DNA of 64,000 nt, taken from positions 1 to 64,000 of the forward strand of contig NZ_VIRM01000017.1 of assembly GCF_006874475.1 (NCBI RefSeq), written 5' to 3'. Of the stretch, positions 51,987 to 60,251 are shown one piece after another (the stretch's first letter is position 1; the number at the start of each line of letters is the position of its first letter). This DNA is from Microbispora hainanensis (GTDB lineage: Bacteria > Actinomycetota > Actinomycetes > Streptosporangiales > Streptosporangiaceae). A program made the position numbers and the translations under genes. Under the pieces are notes generated by a model that made no database searches, was not told the origin of the DNA, and saw nothing but the letters and a program-made list of their open reading frames with translations.

Positions 51987-52604
51987 ATGACGTTCACAGC
52001 TATGAATCCCACGACCATGGCGACCACGCTGGGGTACGGCGCTCAGCAGCAGATCTCGCCCCTGCAGCAGCTCGGTCAGCAGATCCCGGGCATGCAGCAC
52101 CAGCTGTCGCCGCTCGCGATGATCCAGCAGCAGGAGGAGCAGATCCTCCCGCAGGAGCACCTCGTGAGCCCGGTGACCTTCTGGACCAAGGTCGCGCGGT
52201 GCAGCGTGCGTTACGGCGCTCCCGCGGCCCGCCAGATGCTGGAGGGCGTGCTCTACCAGCACCAGGTCCGCGAGCAGATCCAGCAGCAGGTTCAGCAGCA
52301 GGTGCTCCCGCCGCAGGTTCTGCAGGCCCTCCAGGCCATCCAGGCCCAGGCCCAGCAGATCCCGCAGATTTACGGCCAGCCGTACGCCACCCAGGCGTAC
52401 GCGCAGCACCCCGGCCAGCAGGCCCTCCAGCTCGGCATGCCTCAGCACCTTCAGGCGGCTTACGGCCAGCAGGTCCCGCTGACCATGCAGCCGCTGTCGC
52501 AGGTCTACGGCCAGGTCTACGGCCAGGGCTACGGCCAGGGCTACGGCCAGCTGCACCAGCAGGCCGCTCAGCAGGTCCCGGTGCCGGCCGGTGCCGCACT
52601 CTGA
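51987..52604 (+). CDS. Gln-rich, prion-like protein with YGQ repeats
   Basis: 205 residues, about a quarter of them Gln, and almost no charge outside the centre. Layout: Gln/Pro/Leu-rich N-terminus (LGYGAQQQISPLQQLGQQIP), a short ordinary segment around 60-95 (PVTFWTKVARCSVRYGAPAA, RQMLEGVLYQHQV), poly-Gln helices (REQIQQQVQQQVLPPQVLQA), then a tail rich in Y-G-Q triplets (VYGQVYGQGYGQGYGQ). The composition is that of prion-like or FUS-type condensing domains. No signal peptide or membrane helix. ATG 51987 is 5 nt after AAGGAG; an earlier GTG overlaps that site. Not recognised; structural or condensate role is inference from composition and from its operon with a subtilase. Confidence 0.85.
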   Translation: MTFTAMNPTTMATTLGYGAQQQISPLQQLGQQIPGMQHQLSPLAMIQQQEEQILPQEHLVSPVTFWTKVARCSVRYGAPAARQMLEGVLYQHQVREQIQQQVQQQVLPPQVLQALQAIQAQAQQIPQIYGQPYATQAYAQHPGQQALQLGMPQHLQAAYGQQVPLTMQPLSQVYGQVYGQGYGQGYGQLHQQAAQQVPVPAGAAL

Positions 52605-52617
52605 TCGGAGGAACACC

Positions 52618-52911
52618 GTGGAGTCGATGGGTCCCGGGATGGGTCCGGTGACGCCCCCGGCCGTGGGAGTCGCGACGGGGCATCCGGCGCCGGTCGCGCC
52701 GCTTCAGGTGCACTGCGCCGTGACGCTCCAGCGGCTGTACGGCTGGCTGCAGGCGTCACTCCCGCAGGCGCCCCAGGTCGCGGGGATCATCCCGCTGCTG
52801 GTACAGGCGGTACAGCTGTACCGGGCCGGGCGGTACGACGCGTGCCTGGCGCAGATCCAGTTCGCGCTCGGCGCCGTCGCCCCTGGACGGCTCACGGTTC
52901 CACTGCTGTGA
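52618..52911 (+). CDS. Small helical protein in the Gln-rich/subtilase cassette
   Basis: 97 residues. After a Gly/Pro/Val N-terminus (MGPGMGPVTPPAVGVATGHP) comes a helical part: LQVHCAVTLQRLYGWLQASL, IIPLLVQAVQLYRAGRYDAC, LAQIQFALGAV. The second helix pair (A-x-x-L-Y-R-A-G-R-Y-D-A) resembles one TPR unit. GTG 52618 follows CGGAGG by 7 nt and lies 13 bp after the Gln-rich gene stop, so they share a transcript. Not recognised. An adaptor between the Gln-rich protein and the protease would fit, but is unproven. Confidence 0.75.
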   Translation: MESMGPGMGPVTPPAVGVATGHPAPVAPLQVHCAVTLQRLYGWLQASLPQAPQVAGIIPLLVQAVQLYRAGRYDACLAQIQFALGAVAPGRLTVPLL

Positions 52912-52926
52912 CGTGATCACCTCGGT

Positions 52927-52957
52927 GGCCCGGACCGGTCGGCGGCCGGTCCGGGCC
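52927..52957 (+). terminator. Strong hairpin between the small gene and the subtilase
   Basis: GGCCCGGACCGG (52927-52938) pairs perfectly with CCGGTCCGGGCC (52946-52957) around a 7-nt loop. It lies 16 bp after the small gene stop and 110 bp before the subtilase start. A partial terminator here would make the first two proteins more abundant than the protease. Confidence 0.7.
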
Positions 52958-53067
52958 CCCGCCGTCCCGAGACCGGCGAAATGTGATGACAGAGCCTGAA
53001 CTGCCGGCCGTGCCCCACGGGGCGCGGCCGGCCACACCAGCCTGAGCTGGGGAGAGTCGAGACGTTT

Positions 53068-55245
53068 GTGACCAGTAACGACAAGCCCAAGGACGGAAGC
53101 GAGGAGCCGCGCCCGGCGTCCCCGCGAGGGCGGCAGGCGTCCCGCCAGGCGCCGCAGCCGGTGGAGCCCCGGCCACGGCGCTACATGGTGGCCGCGCTGC
53201 CCCAGCCGCATCCCGCGGCGCCGGGAGCAGCCGTGCCGGCTCTCGATGGCGACACGGTGCGCAGGCTGCTGGAGGACGACCCCGAGGTGCGCGTGCTGCG
53301 CCGCCTGCGGGGAACGGCGGGGAACCCGGGGGCTCAGGCTCCCGGGTTCCCCGCTGTGGTCGTGGCGGAGATGACCGCCGAGCACGTCGAGGCGCTGCGG
53401 CGGCAGTATCCGCAGCTCTACTTCGAACGCGACCGGCTGCTCACCTACAGCGACGTGCCCCAGCCGCCGCGCAGGCGGCGGTCCGCCCCGGCGGTGGTGC
53501 CGCCGGGCGTGGAGAGCACGTTCACCTTCCTGGTCAGGGACGCGGACGGCACGCCGCTGCCCGGCGCGAGCATCCTGGTGACCGGGCACGGCTGGCCCGC
53601 CCAGACGTCCACGGGGGCCGACGGCCGCGCGGTGGTCACGATGGTCGGGGAGACCCCGGAGTCGATCAACGGGGTGACGGTCCGGCCGCGCTCCGGCTAC
53701 TGGAGCGTCCACATCGACCGTCCCGCCCTGTCCACGACCCGGGACAACCTGATCGAGCCGGTGCGCCTGTCGGAGACCTTCGCCGGGTTCCCCGGCAGGC
53801 AGGTCTTCGGCTGGGGGCAGCAGGCGATGAACCTCGACCGCCTGCCGCCCACGCTGCGCGGCGCGGGGGTCAGGATCGCCATCATCGACTCCGGGGCCGA
53901 CGTACGGCACCCCGACCTGCGCGACCGCGTCCACGCCGGCGTCGACCTCGTCGGCGGCGAGCCGGACGGCTGGTCCGTCGACGCCGCCTATCACGGCTCC
54001 CACTGCGCGGCCGTCGTCTCGGGGGCCGACGACGGCCGGGGTGTCGTCGGCTTCGCCGTCGAGGCCGAGGTGCACGTCTGCAAGATCTTCCCGGGCGGGC
54101 GGTTCAGCGACCTGATCGAGGCGCTCGACTACTGCGCCGAGCAGCGGATCGACGTCGTCAACCTGAGCCTGGCGAGCAGGCACCACTCGCCGCTCGTCGC
54201 CGCGAAGATCGAGCAGGCGCGCGAGGCGGGGGTGGCGTGCGTGGTGGCCGCCGGCAACGACGGAGGGCCGGTCGGCTTCCCCGGCATCCTGCCGGGTGTA
54301 CTGACGGTCGCGGCAGTCGGCAAGGCCGACGCGTTCCCGCCCGGCACCGCCCACGAGGCCGAGGTCCGCGGGCCGGTCACGGGCGACGGCTTCTTCTCGC
54401 CGCGCTTCACCTGCCACGGTCCCGAGATCGACGTGTGCGCCCCGGGCGTGGCCGTCCTGTCGGCCGTGCCGCCGGACGGGTACGCCGCACTGGACGGCAC
54501 CTCCATGGCCGCGCCGCACGTCGCCGGCCTCGCGGCCCTGGTGCTCGCTCACCACGGCGACTTCCGGGGTTCCTTCAGCGGACGGGACGCACGGCGGGTC
54601 GATCACCTCTTCCACATCATCAAGTCGAGTTGCGTACCGCTGAACCTCGGCGACCTCCACCGCACCGGGGCGGGGATGCCGAACGCGCTGCGCGCCCTCG
54701 CGCCGGCCCTCGCGCAGATCACGCCGGAGCCGGTGGAGGCCGACACGTTGCTCGGTCAGCTCACCGCCGAGATGACCGGCGCCGGACTGCTCGTGCCGGC
54801 GGCCGGAGGGCCGGACGGCGAGCCCGGCCACACGGGGCAGGACGGCCAGGCGGGCCCGGGGGTGCAGCCCGGCATGGCCCCGCAGGCGGCGTACGGCGCG
54901 GGCGGCTCGCCCAACGGGCCGGTGCCCGGCGGTCTCGTCACCGGCGGCCGGCGCGGGCGCACCACGACGACCGGCGGCACCTCGCCGACCGGCCGGGGCG
55001 GCACGGGAAGCCGGGGCAAGCGAGGTGAGACGGCCGCCGACCGGCCGTACGCCACCGGGCCCGGCAGAGGCCGGACGCCCGGCGGCGCGGCGGGCGACGT
55101 CCCGGTGCCTCCCCGTACGGCGAACGGAACGCCTGCGGGCGGGACCGGCCCGGCCGGAGGCGATGAGGCCGCCATGGCCTGGCTCAGGGAGGAGATGCGG
55201 GCTGCGGGGCTCCTCGGCGAGGACCCGGCCGACCCCGCGGAATGA
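53068..55245 (+). CDS. S8 subtilisin-like protease without signal peptide
   Basis: 725 residues. 1-40 disordered; 40-130 a likely inhibitor-I9-type prodomain (YMVAALPQPHPAAPG to ERDRLLTYSDV); 150-222 an Ig-like/carboxypeptidase-regulatory fold (TFTFLVRDADGTPLPGASIL); 265-500 the subtilase core with Asp274 (AIIDSGADVRHPDL), His309 (AYHGSHCAAVVSG), Asn397 (VVAAGNDGG) and Ser479 (DGTSMAAPHVAGLAALV), so active. A ~170-residue Gly/Pro/Thr-rich tail ends in a short helix (AMAWLREEMRAAGLLGED). No signal peptide or anchor, so it should act in the cytoplasm. GTG 53068 follows GGGGAGAG. Third gene of the cassette with the Gln-rich protein. Confidence 0.92.
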   Translation: MTSNDKPKDGSEEPRPASPRGRQASRQAPQPVEPRPRRYMVAALPQPHPAAPGAAVPALDGDTVRRLLEDDPEVRVLRRLRGTAGNPGAQAPGFPAVVVAEMTAEHVEALRRQYPQLYFERDRLLTYSDVPQPPRRRRSAPAVVPPGVESTFTFLVRDADGTPLPGASILVTGHGWPAQTSTGADGRAVVTMVGETPESINGVTVRPRSGYWSVHIDRPALSTTRDNLIEPVRLSETFAGFPGRQVFGWGQQAMNLDRLPPTLRGAGVRIAIIDSGADVRHPDLRDRVHAGVDLVGGEPDGWSVDAAYHGSHCAAVVSGADDGRGVVGFAVEAEVHVCKIFPGGRFSDLIEALDYCAEQRIDVVNLSLASRHHSPLVAAKIEQAREAGVACVVAAGNDGGPVGFPGILPGVLTVAAVGKADAFPPGTAHEAEVRGPVTGDGFFSPRFTCHGPEIDVCAPGVAVLSAVPPDGYAALDGTSMAAPHVAGLAALVLAHHGDFRGSFSGRDARRVDHLFHIIKSSCVPLNLGDLHRTGAGMPNALRALAPALAQITPEPVEADTLLGQLTAEMTGAGLLVPAAGGPDGEPGHTGQDGQAGPGVQPGMAPQAAYGAGGSPNGPVPGGLVTGGRRGRTTTTGGTSPTGRGGTGSRGKRGETAADRPYATGPGRGRTPGGAAGDVPVPPRTANGTPAGGTGPAGGDEAAMAWLREEMRAAGLLGEDPADPAE

Positions 55246-55491
55246 CAAGCCGAGAATTCAGACGCCGTGCGGCGTGACGCCGCGGGATGAGACGCCGCGG
55301 GATGAGACGCCGGGCGATGGGACGTGCGCGATGTGACGCCGCGGAATGAGACGGCGTGGGCTGAGGGCATGGAGCGCGGACTCCCGGGGGCTCCGGCGGA
55401 GCCCCCGGGGTGCCGGCTCTCCGCTACAGGTCCGGTCTCCGGCGGCGGCCTCCGGCAGGCACAGGCCGCGGCCGCAGAGCGGGCCACGGTC
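55246..55491. repeat. Short repeats between the subtilase and DUF1876 genes
   Basis: The left 120 bp contain several copies of GACGCCGCGGGATGA and variants (for example GACGCCGTGCGGCGTGA, GACGCCGCGGAATGA), about 15-16 bp apart. It is the gap between convergent genes. No ORF is supported. Confidence 0.6.
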
Positions 55492-55761
55492 TCAGTACGC
55501 CTCGTAGGCGGGACCGGCGAGCTGGGCCACGTCCTCCGCGCCGTCGCCGATGAGTTTCGCCCCCAGGTCGGCGAGGGCCCGTCCGGCCGCCAGCTCGTCA
55601 CCGATCTCGGGCACGGGCCGGTCGGCCGGGTTGCGGCGAGCTCGGCCGACGCTCTCGTGGCGTCGTCCCGCGGGCGTGTAGAGCACGGCGGTCGCGGTGG
55701 TGACGTCGTCGTTGTCGTCCTCGTTCACGAAGATTTCGACGGTCCAGCGTTTCGATTCCAT
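55492..55761 (-). CDS. DUF1876 dormancy-type protein (Rv1738-like)
   Basis: 89 residues of the DUF1876 family: MESKRWTVEIFVNEDDNDDV, TTATAVLYTPAGRRHESVGR, ARRNPADRPVPEIGDELAAG, ALADLGAKLIGDGAEDVAQL. Mycobacterium tuberculosis Rv1738, a DosR-regulon protein with a fold like ribosome hibernation factors, belongs here. So a role in dormancy or translation arrest under hypoxia is plausible. ATG 55761 is 8-9 nt after GGAGG. Divergent from the universal stress gene; a DevR-like box lies between them. Confidence 0.85.
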   Translation of the reverse strand: MESKRWTVEIFVNEDDNDDVTTATAVLYTPAGRRHESVGRARRNPADRPVPEIGDELAAGRALADLGAKLIGDGAEDVAQLAGPAYEAY

Positions 55762-55826
55762 GTCGGACCACCTCCAGGACTCCAGCATCCCTCCCGGCCG
55801 CGTGACCCCGGCAGCGGCCCCGGGCT

Positions 55827-55842
55827 GAGGACCTACGACCCT
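55827..55842. promoter_or_regulatory. Candidate DosR/DevR box
   Basis: GAGGACCTACGACCCT resembles the GGGACCTTCGGCCCT-type site bound by DosR/DevR in actinobacteria (A-G-G-A-C-C ... C-C-C-T). It sits in the 158-bp divergent region between the DUF1876 and universal stress genes, which suits coregulation. The match is by eye only. Confidence 0.4.
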
Positions 55843-55919
55843 GGAGGGGGGCGGCCGCCGGTGGTCACATGGAGGAGGGCTCCAGACGGAACGGCCAGTG
55901 AGGAAGGAAGGAGCGTCCC

Positions 55920-56798
55920 ATGTCCGGCCCGATCATCGTCGGCACCGACGGTTCGCCCGCCGCGACGGCCGCCGTGCGGTGGGCCGCGGACGACGCCGCC
56001 CGCCGCGGCTGCCCGCTGCGCTTCGTCTCCGTCGTGGACCACTGGGCCTACGGCATCCCGAAGTTTCCCACCTCGGGTGGCGACCCGCTCACCGCGCACG
56101 CCGAGCGGGCGCTTGCCGCCGCCGACGCCGTGGCCCGCGAGCGGCAGCCGGACGTCAAGGTCAGTACGGAGATCATCGAGGGCATCCCCTCCCGCGTCCT
56201 GCGGGACAAGGCCAAGGAGGCCGTCGAGATCGTGCTCGGCAGCAGGGGACTGGGCGGCTTCGCCGGCATCGTCCTCGGATCGGTCAGCACCAACGTCGCC
56301 GGGCACGCCCCCTGCCCGGTCGTCGTCGTACGGCCGGGGTGGAGCGGCGAGCGGGGGGAGATCGCGGTGGGCGTGGACGACTCGCCCGAATGCGAGCCCG
56401 CCCTGGCGTACGCCTTCGAGCAGGCCAGGGCACACGGCACCACGCTGCGGGCCGTGCACGCCTGGCACCTGCCCGCCCATCCACTCGCGCCCGAGATCAC
56501 CTATGACGTGGAGGAGGTGCGCGAGGCCCATCAGCGTGTCACGCGGGAGAAGCTGGCGGACCCGCGCAAGCGGTATCCCGACGTGCCGGTGCGCGAGGAG
56601 CTCGCCTACGGACATCCCGTCGACGCGCTCGTCCAGGCGTCACGCACGGCGGGTCTGCTCGTGGTCGGCTCCCACGGCAGGGGCGCGGTGGGCTCGGCGA
56701 TGCTCGGCTCGGTCAGCCGGGGGGTGCTGCACCACGCCGAGTGCCCGGTCGCCGTCGTACGGTCCCCGTCGGCGCCTTCAGCCCCCCTCGTCCCCTGA
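55920..56798 (+). CDS. Universal stress protein, two Usp domains
   Basis: 292 residues, tandem Usp folds. Domain 1: PIIVGTDGSPAATAAVRWAA, ATP-binding VLGSRGLGGFAGIVLGSVST (G-x-x-G-x9-G-S/T). Domain 2: IAVGVDDSPECEPALAYAFE, LVVGSHGRGAVGSAMLGSVS RGV (split), ECPVAVVR. Both nucleotide sites look intact. Two-domain Usps of this kind (for example Rv2623 in mycobacteria) are induced by DosR under hypoxia and bind ATP. ATG 55920 follows GGAAGGAGCG. Divergent from the DUF1876 gene. Confidence 0.92.
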   Translation: MSGPIIVGTDGSPAATAAVRWAADDAARRGCPLRFVSVVDHWAYGIPKFPTSGGDPLTAHAERALAAADAVARERQPDVKVSTEIIEGIPSRVLRDKAKEAVEIVLGSRGLGGFAGIVLGSVSTNVAGHAPCPVVVVRPGWSGERGEIAVGVDDSPECEPALAYAFEQARAHGTTLRAVHAWHLPAHPLAPEITYDVEEVREAHQRVTREKLADPRKRYPDVPVREELAYGHPVDALVQASRTAGLLVVGSHGRGAVGSAMLGSVSRGVLHHAECPVAVVRSPSAPSAPLVP

Positions 56799-56935
56799 GC
56801 CCCCCTCGTCCCCTGAGCCGGACAAGCCTTGAGCCGGAGCCTGCTGCCGGCATTGAGACCGGAGCGAGCCCTTGAGACCGGAGCGAGCCCTGAGCCGGAG
56901 CGAGCCCTGAGCCGGAGTGAGCGCTGAGCCGCCGG
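56780..56935. repeat. Two short tandem repeat arrays after the usp gene
   Basis: An 18-bp unit (AGCCCCCCTCGTCCCCTG) occurs twice at the very end of the gene and just after it. It is followed by about five degenerate 17-18-bp units of GAGCCGGAGCGAGCCCT (GAGACCGGAGCGAGCCCTT in some). The array leads up to the hairpin at 56959. Confidence 0.8.
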
Positions 56936-56958
56936 GCGAACTTCGCGCCGAACGAGCG

Positions 56959-56989
56959 CGGGCCCGTCCGCGCGGCGCGGACGGGCCCG
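56959..56989. terminator. Bidirectional terminator hairpin
   Basis: CGGGCCCGTCCGCG (56959-56972), loop CGG, CGCGGACGGGCCCG (56976-56989): a perfect 14-bp stem between the convergent usp and hsp20 genes. Confidence 0.85.
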
Positions 56990-57000
56990 GTGTGAGCCGC

Positions 57001-57444
57001 TCAGCTCTTCTTCTTCCCCTGCTCGGCCCCCGGCATTTCGATGGGGATGCGCTTGCGCTCCTCCTTCTCATCGGCGAGTCGCACGCTCACCTCGAGGATC
57101 CCCTTGTCGTAGGTGGCCTTCACGTCGTTCTCGTCCGCGTTCGGCGGCAGCATGACCGACCGGGTGAAGGCTCCGTACCGGAACTCGGTGCGGTGCCCCT
57201 GCCGCTCCTCGTGGCGCCGCTCCGCGTGGATGGTCAGCATGCCGTTCGACACGCTGATCTCCACGTCCCTTTCCGGGTCGATCCCGGGTAGTTCGGCGCG
57301 CAGCACGTATCGGCCGTCCTCTACGTAGTCCTCAAGCCGCATCTGCTGTCCGGTCATCGGCCGGAGCGCGGCCAGCGGTGCCTCCAGCAGGTCGAACAGG
57401 TCGGGAACAAGGCCCCTGGACTCACGTCTCATCGGAAGGCTCAT
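57001..57444 (-). CDS. Hsp20/alpha-crystallin small heat-shock protein
   Basis: 147 residues. Alpha-crystallin domain from ~38 to ~130: RLEDYVEDGRYVLRAELPGI, DPERDVEISVSNGMLTIHAE, RRHEERQGHRTEFRYGAFTR, SVMLPPNADENDVKATYDKG, ILEVSVRL. C-terminal ERKRIPIEMPGAEQGKKKS carries the I-P-I motif used for oligomer contacts. ATP-independent holdase chaperone. ATG 57444 is 8 nt after GGAGG; GTG 57453 overlaps that site. It is a relative of HspX, another DosR-regulon product, and stands next to the Usp and DUF1876 genes. Divergent from the cupin gene. Confidence 0.92.
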   Translation of the reverse strand: MSLPMRRESRGLVPDLFDLLEAPLAALRPMTGQQMRLEDYVEDGRYVLRAELPGIDPERDVEISVSNGMLTIHAERRHEERQGHRTEFRYGAFTRSVMLPPNADENDVKATYDKGILEVSVRLADEKEERKRIPIEMPGAEQGKKKS

Positions 57445-57618
57445 GCCTGTCACCTCCGTCCGGAAAACTCATCATTGAAGACGTACCCGGAAGGAATCGG
57501 GACAAATCGCCACGACTGGGCAGCTCCTGATGCAGGATGATGATCGAATCGTGGGGACCGGCGATGGGTGAGGGCGGTGGCGGCATGACGCGACCGGCCC
57601 CGGTGAAAGGAGTGCGCG

Positions 57619-58017
57619 ATGAGGTTCGTACGCGAAGGCGACATCAAGGCCATCCGGCCGGGACCGGAAAGGTTCACCGGCGGCGTGTGGGAGGCGCCGA
57701 CGCTGGAGGAGGTGGAGCCGGATGGCCTGCGCGCCCAGCGTTTCTCCTACGACCCACAGGCACGTTCGGGCTGGCACACCCACGACGGGGAGCAGGCGCT
57801 GTACGTGCTGTCGGGGCGCGGAGTGGTGACGCGCTGGGGCGAGACCACGGGCACGCGCATCGGGCCGGGCGACTGGGTCCACGTGCAGCCGGGCGAGAAG
57901 CACTGGCACGGCGCCGTCGACGACGACACGCTGGTGCACATCGCCGTCACGGCGAGCGGCGCGACGCACTGGCACGGGCCGGTGACCGACGAGGAGTATC
58001 GCGCCGGCCTCGGCTGA
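57619..58017 (+). CDS. Cupin domain protein
   Basis: 132 residues, single cupin barrel. Metal motif 1 is SGWHTHDGEQALYVLSGRG (H-x-H plus Glu), motif 2 is PGEKHWHGAVDDDTLVHIAV (His). FTGGVWEAPTLEEVEPDGLR opens it, and ATHWHGPVTDEEY closes it. Related proteins are annotated as carboxymuconolactone decarboxylase-like or quercetin-type dioxygenases, but many are of unknown role. ATG 57619 follows AAAGGAG. It is divergent from hsp20, which may indicate stress control. Confidence 0.88.
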   Translation: MRFVREGDIKAIRPGPERFTGGVWEAPTLEEVEPDGLRAQRFSYDPQARSGWHTHDGEQALYVLSGRGVVTRWGETTGTRIGPGDWVHVQPGEKHWHGAVDDDTLVHIAVTASGATHWHGPVTDEEYRAGLG

Positions 58018-58041
58018 GCGGCGCTCCGCTGAGCCGGTCAC

Positions 58042-58086
58042 GATCCAGGCCGTGAGGATCCAGGCCGTGAGGATCCAGGCCGTGAC
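58042..58086. repeat. 15-bp tandem repeat, three copies
   Basis: GATCCAGGCCGTGAG at 58042, 58057 and 58072 (the last with C in place of the final G). It fills the gap between the convergent cupin and kinase genes. Confidence 0.92.
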
Positions 58087-58089
58087 GAT

Positions 58090-58632
58090 TCAGCCGGTGA
58101 CGATGACGAGACCGGCCCGGGAGCGTACCTCGTGGCGGGCGTAGTAGCGCTCCTCCTGCTCGGCCCAGCGCCGCCAGTGGGGCGCGTACAGCTCGCCGTC
58201 GCGGGCGAGCGCCCGCGCCCTGCGGACCTCCTCGCGGGCCTCCAGCCACACCAGCCCGCTGAGGTACGGCTCCGCCTCGCGGGGCCCGCAGCCCACGCCC
58301 TCGATCACGACGGTGTCCGCCTCGGGGAGCTCGTGCCATTCGGCGTACCGGCCCCGCGTCCAGTCGTAGCGCCGCCAGCGCGCCCGGCACCCGCGGCCCA
58401 GAGGGCGCAGCACCCATTCCAGCAGGGCGTCCACCCCGGCCTGCAGGCCGTCCCAGCCGTCGTACAGGTCGTCCATGCGGACGACCGGCGCGTCGAGCGC
58501 CGCGGCCACGGCGGCGGCGAGCGTCGACTTGCCCGCACCCGAGCGTCCCTCGACGGCCAGGACGCGGGTGCCGGCCGCGCGGGCGGGCCGCGTGCGCAGC
58601 CAGCGCGCGACGGCGGCGGGATCGGGGGTCAC
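58090..58632 (-). CDS. P-loop kinase, uridine kinase-like
   Basis: 180 residues. Walker A VLAVEGRSGAGKSTLAAAV, then APVVRMDDLYDGWDGLQAGV (D-D-x-Y as in uridine kinases), RRYDWTRGRYAEWHELPEAD and TVVIEGVGCGPREAEPYLSG, with an Arg-rich lid (EAREEVRRARALARDG). The fold is that of the uridine/phosphoribulokinase group; the real substrate is unknown. GTG 58632 chosen from the family start (TPDPAAVARWL). Stand-alone. Confidence 0.82.
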   Translation of the reverse strand: MTPDPAAVARWLRTRPARAAGTRVLAVEGRSGAGKSTLAAAVAAALDAPVVRMDDLYDGWDGLQAGVDALLEWVLRPLGRGCRARWRRYDWTRGRYAEWHELPEADTVVIEGVGCGPREAEPYLSGLVWLEAREEVRRARALARDGELYAPHWRRWAEQEERYYARHEVRSRAGLVIVTG

Positions 58633-58772
58633 GCGCGCCGAGCCTAACGGAGCATCTGCGCGCCGAGTCCGGTCGCCTCCGGCGGGGACCGGTCGCCCCC
58701 GGCATGGCACCCGCCGGAAGCACACCCGGGCCCTGGGCGGGCGGCCGGAGAGAACAGCCGGGAGCGCGCGAA

Positions 58773-58808
58773 GCGGCCCGGAGGGGCCGGTTTGTCCCTC
58801 CGGGCCGC
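58773..58808 (-). terminator. Terminator hairpin of the 58834 gene
   Basis: GCGGCCCGGAGGG (58773-58785) pairs perfectly with CCCTCCGGGCCGC (58796-58808) over a 10-nt loop. Located 26 bp downstream of the stop of the minus-strand gene. Confidence 0.8.
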
Positions 58809-58833
58809 TCGTGGAAGCCCTTGCCCGGCCCCG

Positions 58834-59124
58834 CTACACGCCGGCGCGGGTGGGGCGGCGGATGTCGCTGCTCTGCTCCTGCCACTCGGGGGTCTCCCGC
58901 CCCTTCTCCTCGGTCATCTCCTCAATCCGCAGGGCGATTCCGATCGCGAAGAAGGTCGGCGCCCACTCGCCGACGAACAGCGCCCAGCGGTCGGCGCGCT
59001 CGATGCCGGCCGCCTCGTACTTGTTGGAGATGATCCAGGAGGCGATCGACATGCCGATCGACCCCATAGCGGCGCCGTACATCATGCTGGAGCGCAGTCC
59101 CATTTTGTGGAGTGTGCTGATCAT
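58834..59124 (-). CDS. Small unknown membrane protein
   Basis: 96 residues. Two hydrophobic segments: MMYGAAMGSIGMSIASWIIS and WALFVGEWAPTFFAIGIALR. The rest is charged (EEMTEEKGRETPEWQEQSSD), so the C-terminus is probably cytoplasmic. ATG 59124 follows AAGGGGG. Similar small proteins are frequent in actinomycetes, without a known role. Divergent from the glucokinase gene at 59278. Confidence 0.75.
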   Translation of the reverse strand: MISTLHKMGLRSSMMYGAAMGSIGMSIASWIISNKYEAAGIERADRWALFVGEWAPTFFAIGIALRIEEMTEEKGRETPEWQEQSSDIRRPTRAGV

Positions 59125-59277
59125 GCGTGTCCCCCTTGAGGTGTTTTGCCCCGATTCGGGGCGTACCCGGCCTGACCTCCCGTAACCCGGCCGGTCCCAC
59201 GACGCCGTGCGATACTCGCGACCGCGCATGAGGCGGGGGCGGCCGGGTAGCCGTCCGGCCGGACCGGGAGGGGAGTC

Positions 59278-59934
<657 letters not shown>

Positions 59935-59962
59935 ACATCCGCTGGGCACGCCTGAACCGCCG

Positions 59963-60003
59963 CCGCATCCCCGCATCCCCGCATCCCCGCATCCCCCGCA
60001 TCC
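59963..60003. repeat. Short GCATCCCC tandem repeat
   Basis: About five units of CCGCATCCC/GCATCCCC run head to tail just downstream of the glucokinase stop, preceded by a doubled ACATCCGCTG(C/G)GCACGCCTGA (around 59924-59953). It is consistent with slippage next to the shortened gene end. Confidence 0.8.
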
Positions 60004-60107
60004 CCGGCAGGCCCCGAGCACTCGCCGGCCATCCGCGAGTATCCCCCGGGCGTTCCCCGCGCGTTCCCTGGGAGATAGAAGTCCCTTATTCCTACCTGGA
60101 CAGCGGG

Positions 60108-60113
60108 TAATAT
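60108..60113 (+). promoter_or_regulatory. Likely -10 of the leader peptide
   Basis: TAATAT, about 18 nt before the leader ATG. No convincing -35 is present, so an activator or alternative sigma factor may be needed. Confidence 0.45.
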
Positions 60114-60131
60114 CGCTGTCATGATGACCTC

Positions 60132-60203
60132 ATGAACTCCTCGGGGAGGTTGACCCAGCGCCGGCACATCGACCTGCTGCGCGTCTGCGCCGCCGCCTGT
60201 TGA
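60132..60203 (+). CDS. Cys-rich leader peptide (attenuator type)
   Basis: 23 residues: MNSSGRLTQRRHIDLLRV followed by C-A-A-A-C and stop. The pattern T-x-R-R-H-I-D-L-L-R followed by Cys at the end is the actinobacterial putative leader peptide family, found upstream of sulfur- and thiol-linked genes. There ribosome stalling on Cys codons is thought to regulate the next gene. Here it precedes the winged-helix gene by 48 bp. Start ATG 60132 lies about 12 nt after the predicted RNA start. Confidence 0.7.
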   Translation: MNSSGRLTQRRHIDLLRVCAAAC

Positions 60204-60251
60204 CGACCGCGGTCACCACCGTCCGGTACGCCACGAGGCAAGGAGAGGGGC

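Noticed and set aside
52000-52713. Antisense frame over the Gln-rich gene
   Set aside because: The plus-strand frame has AAGGAG, a coupled downstream gene and a coherent YGQ/QQQ pattern, whereas the antisense frame is Pro/Arg/Gly shadow.
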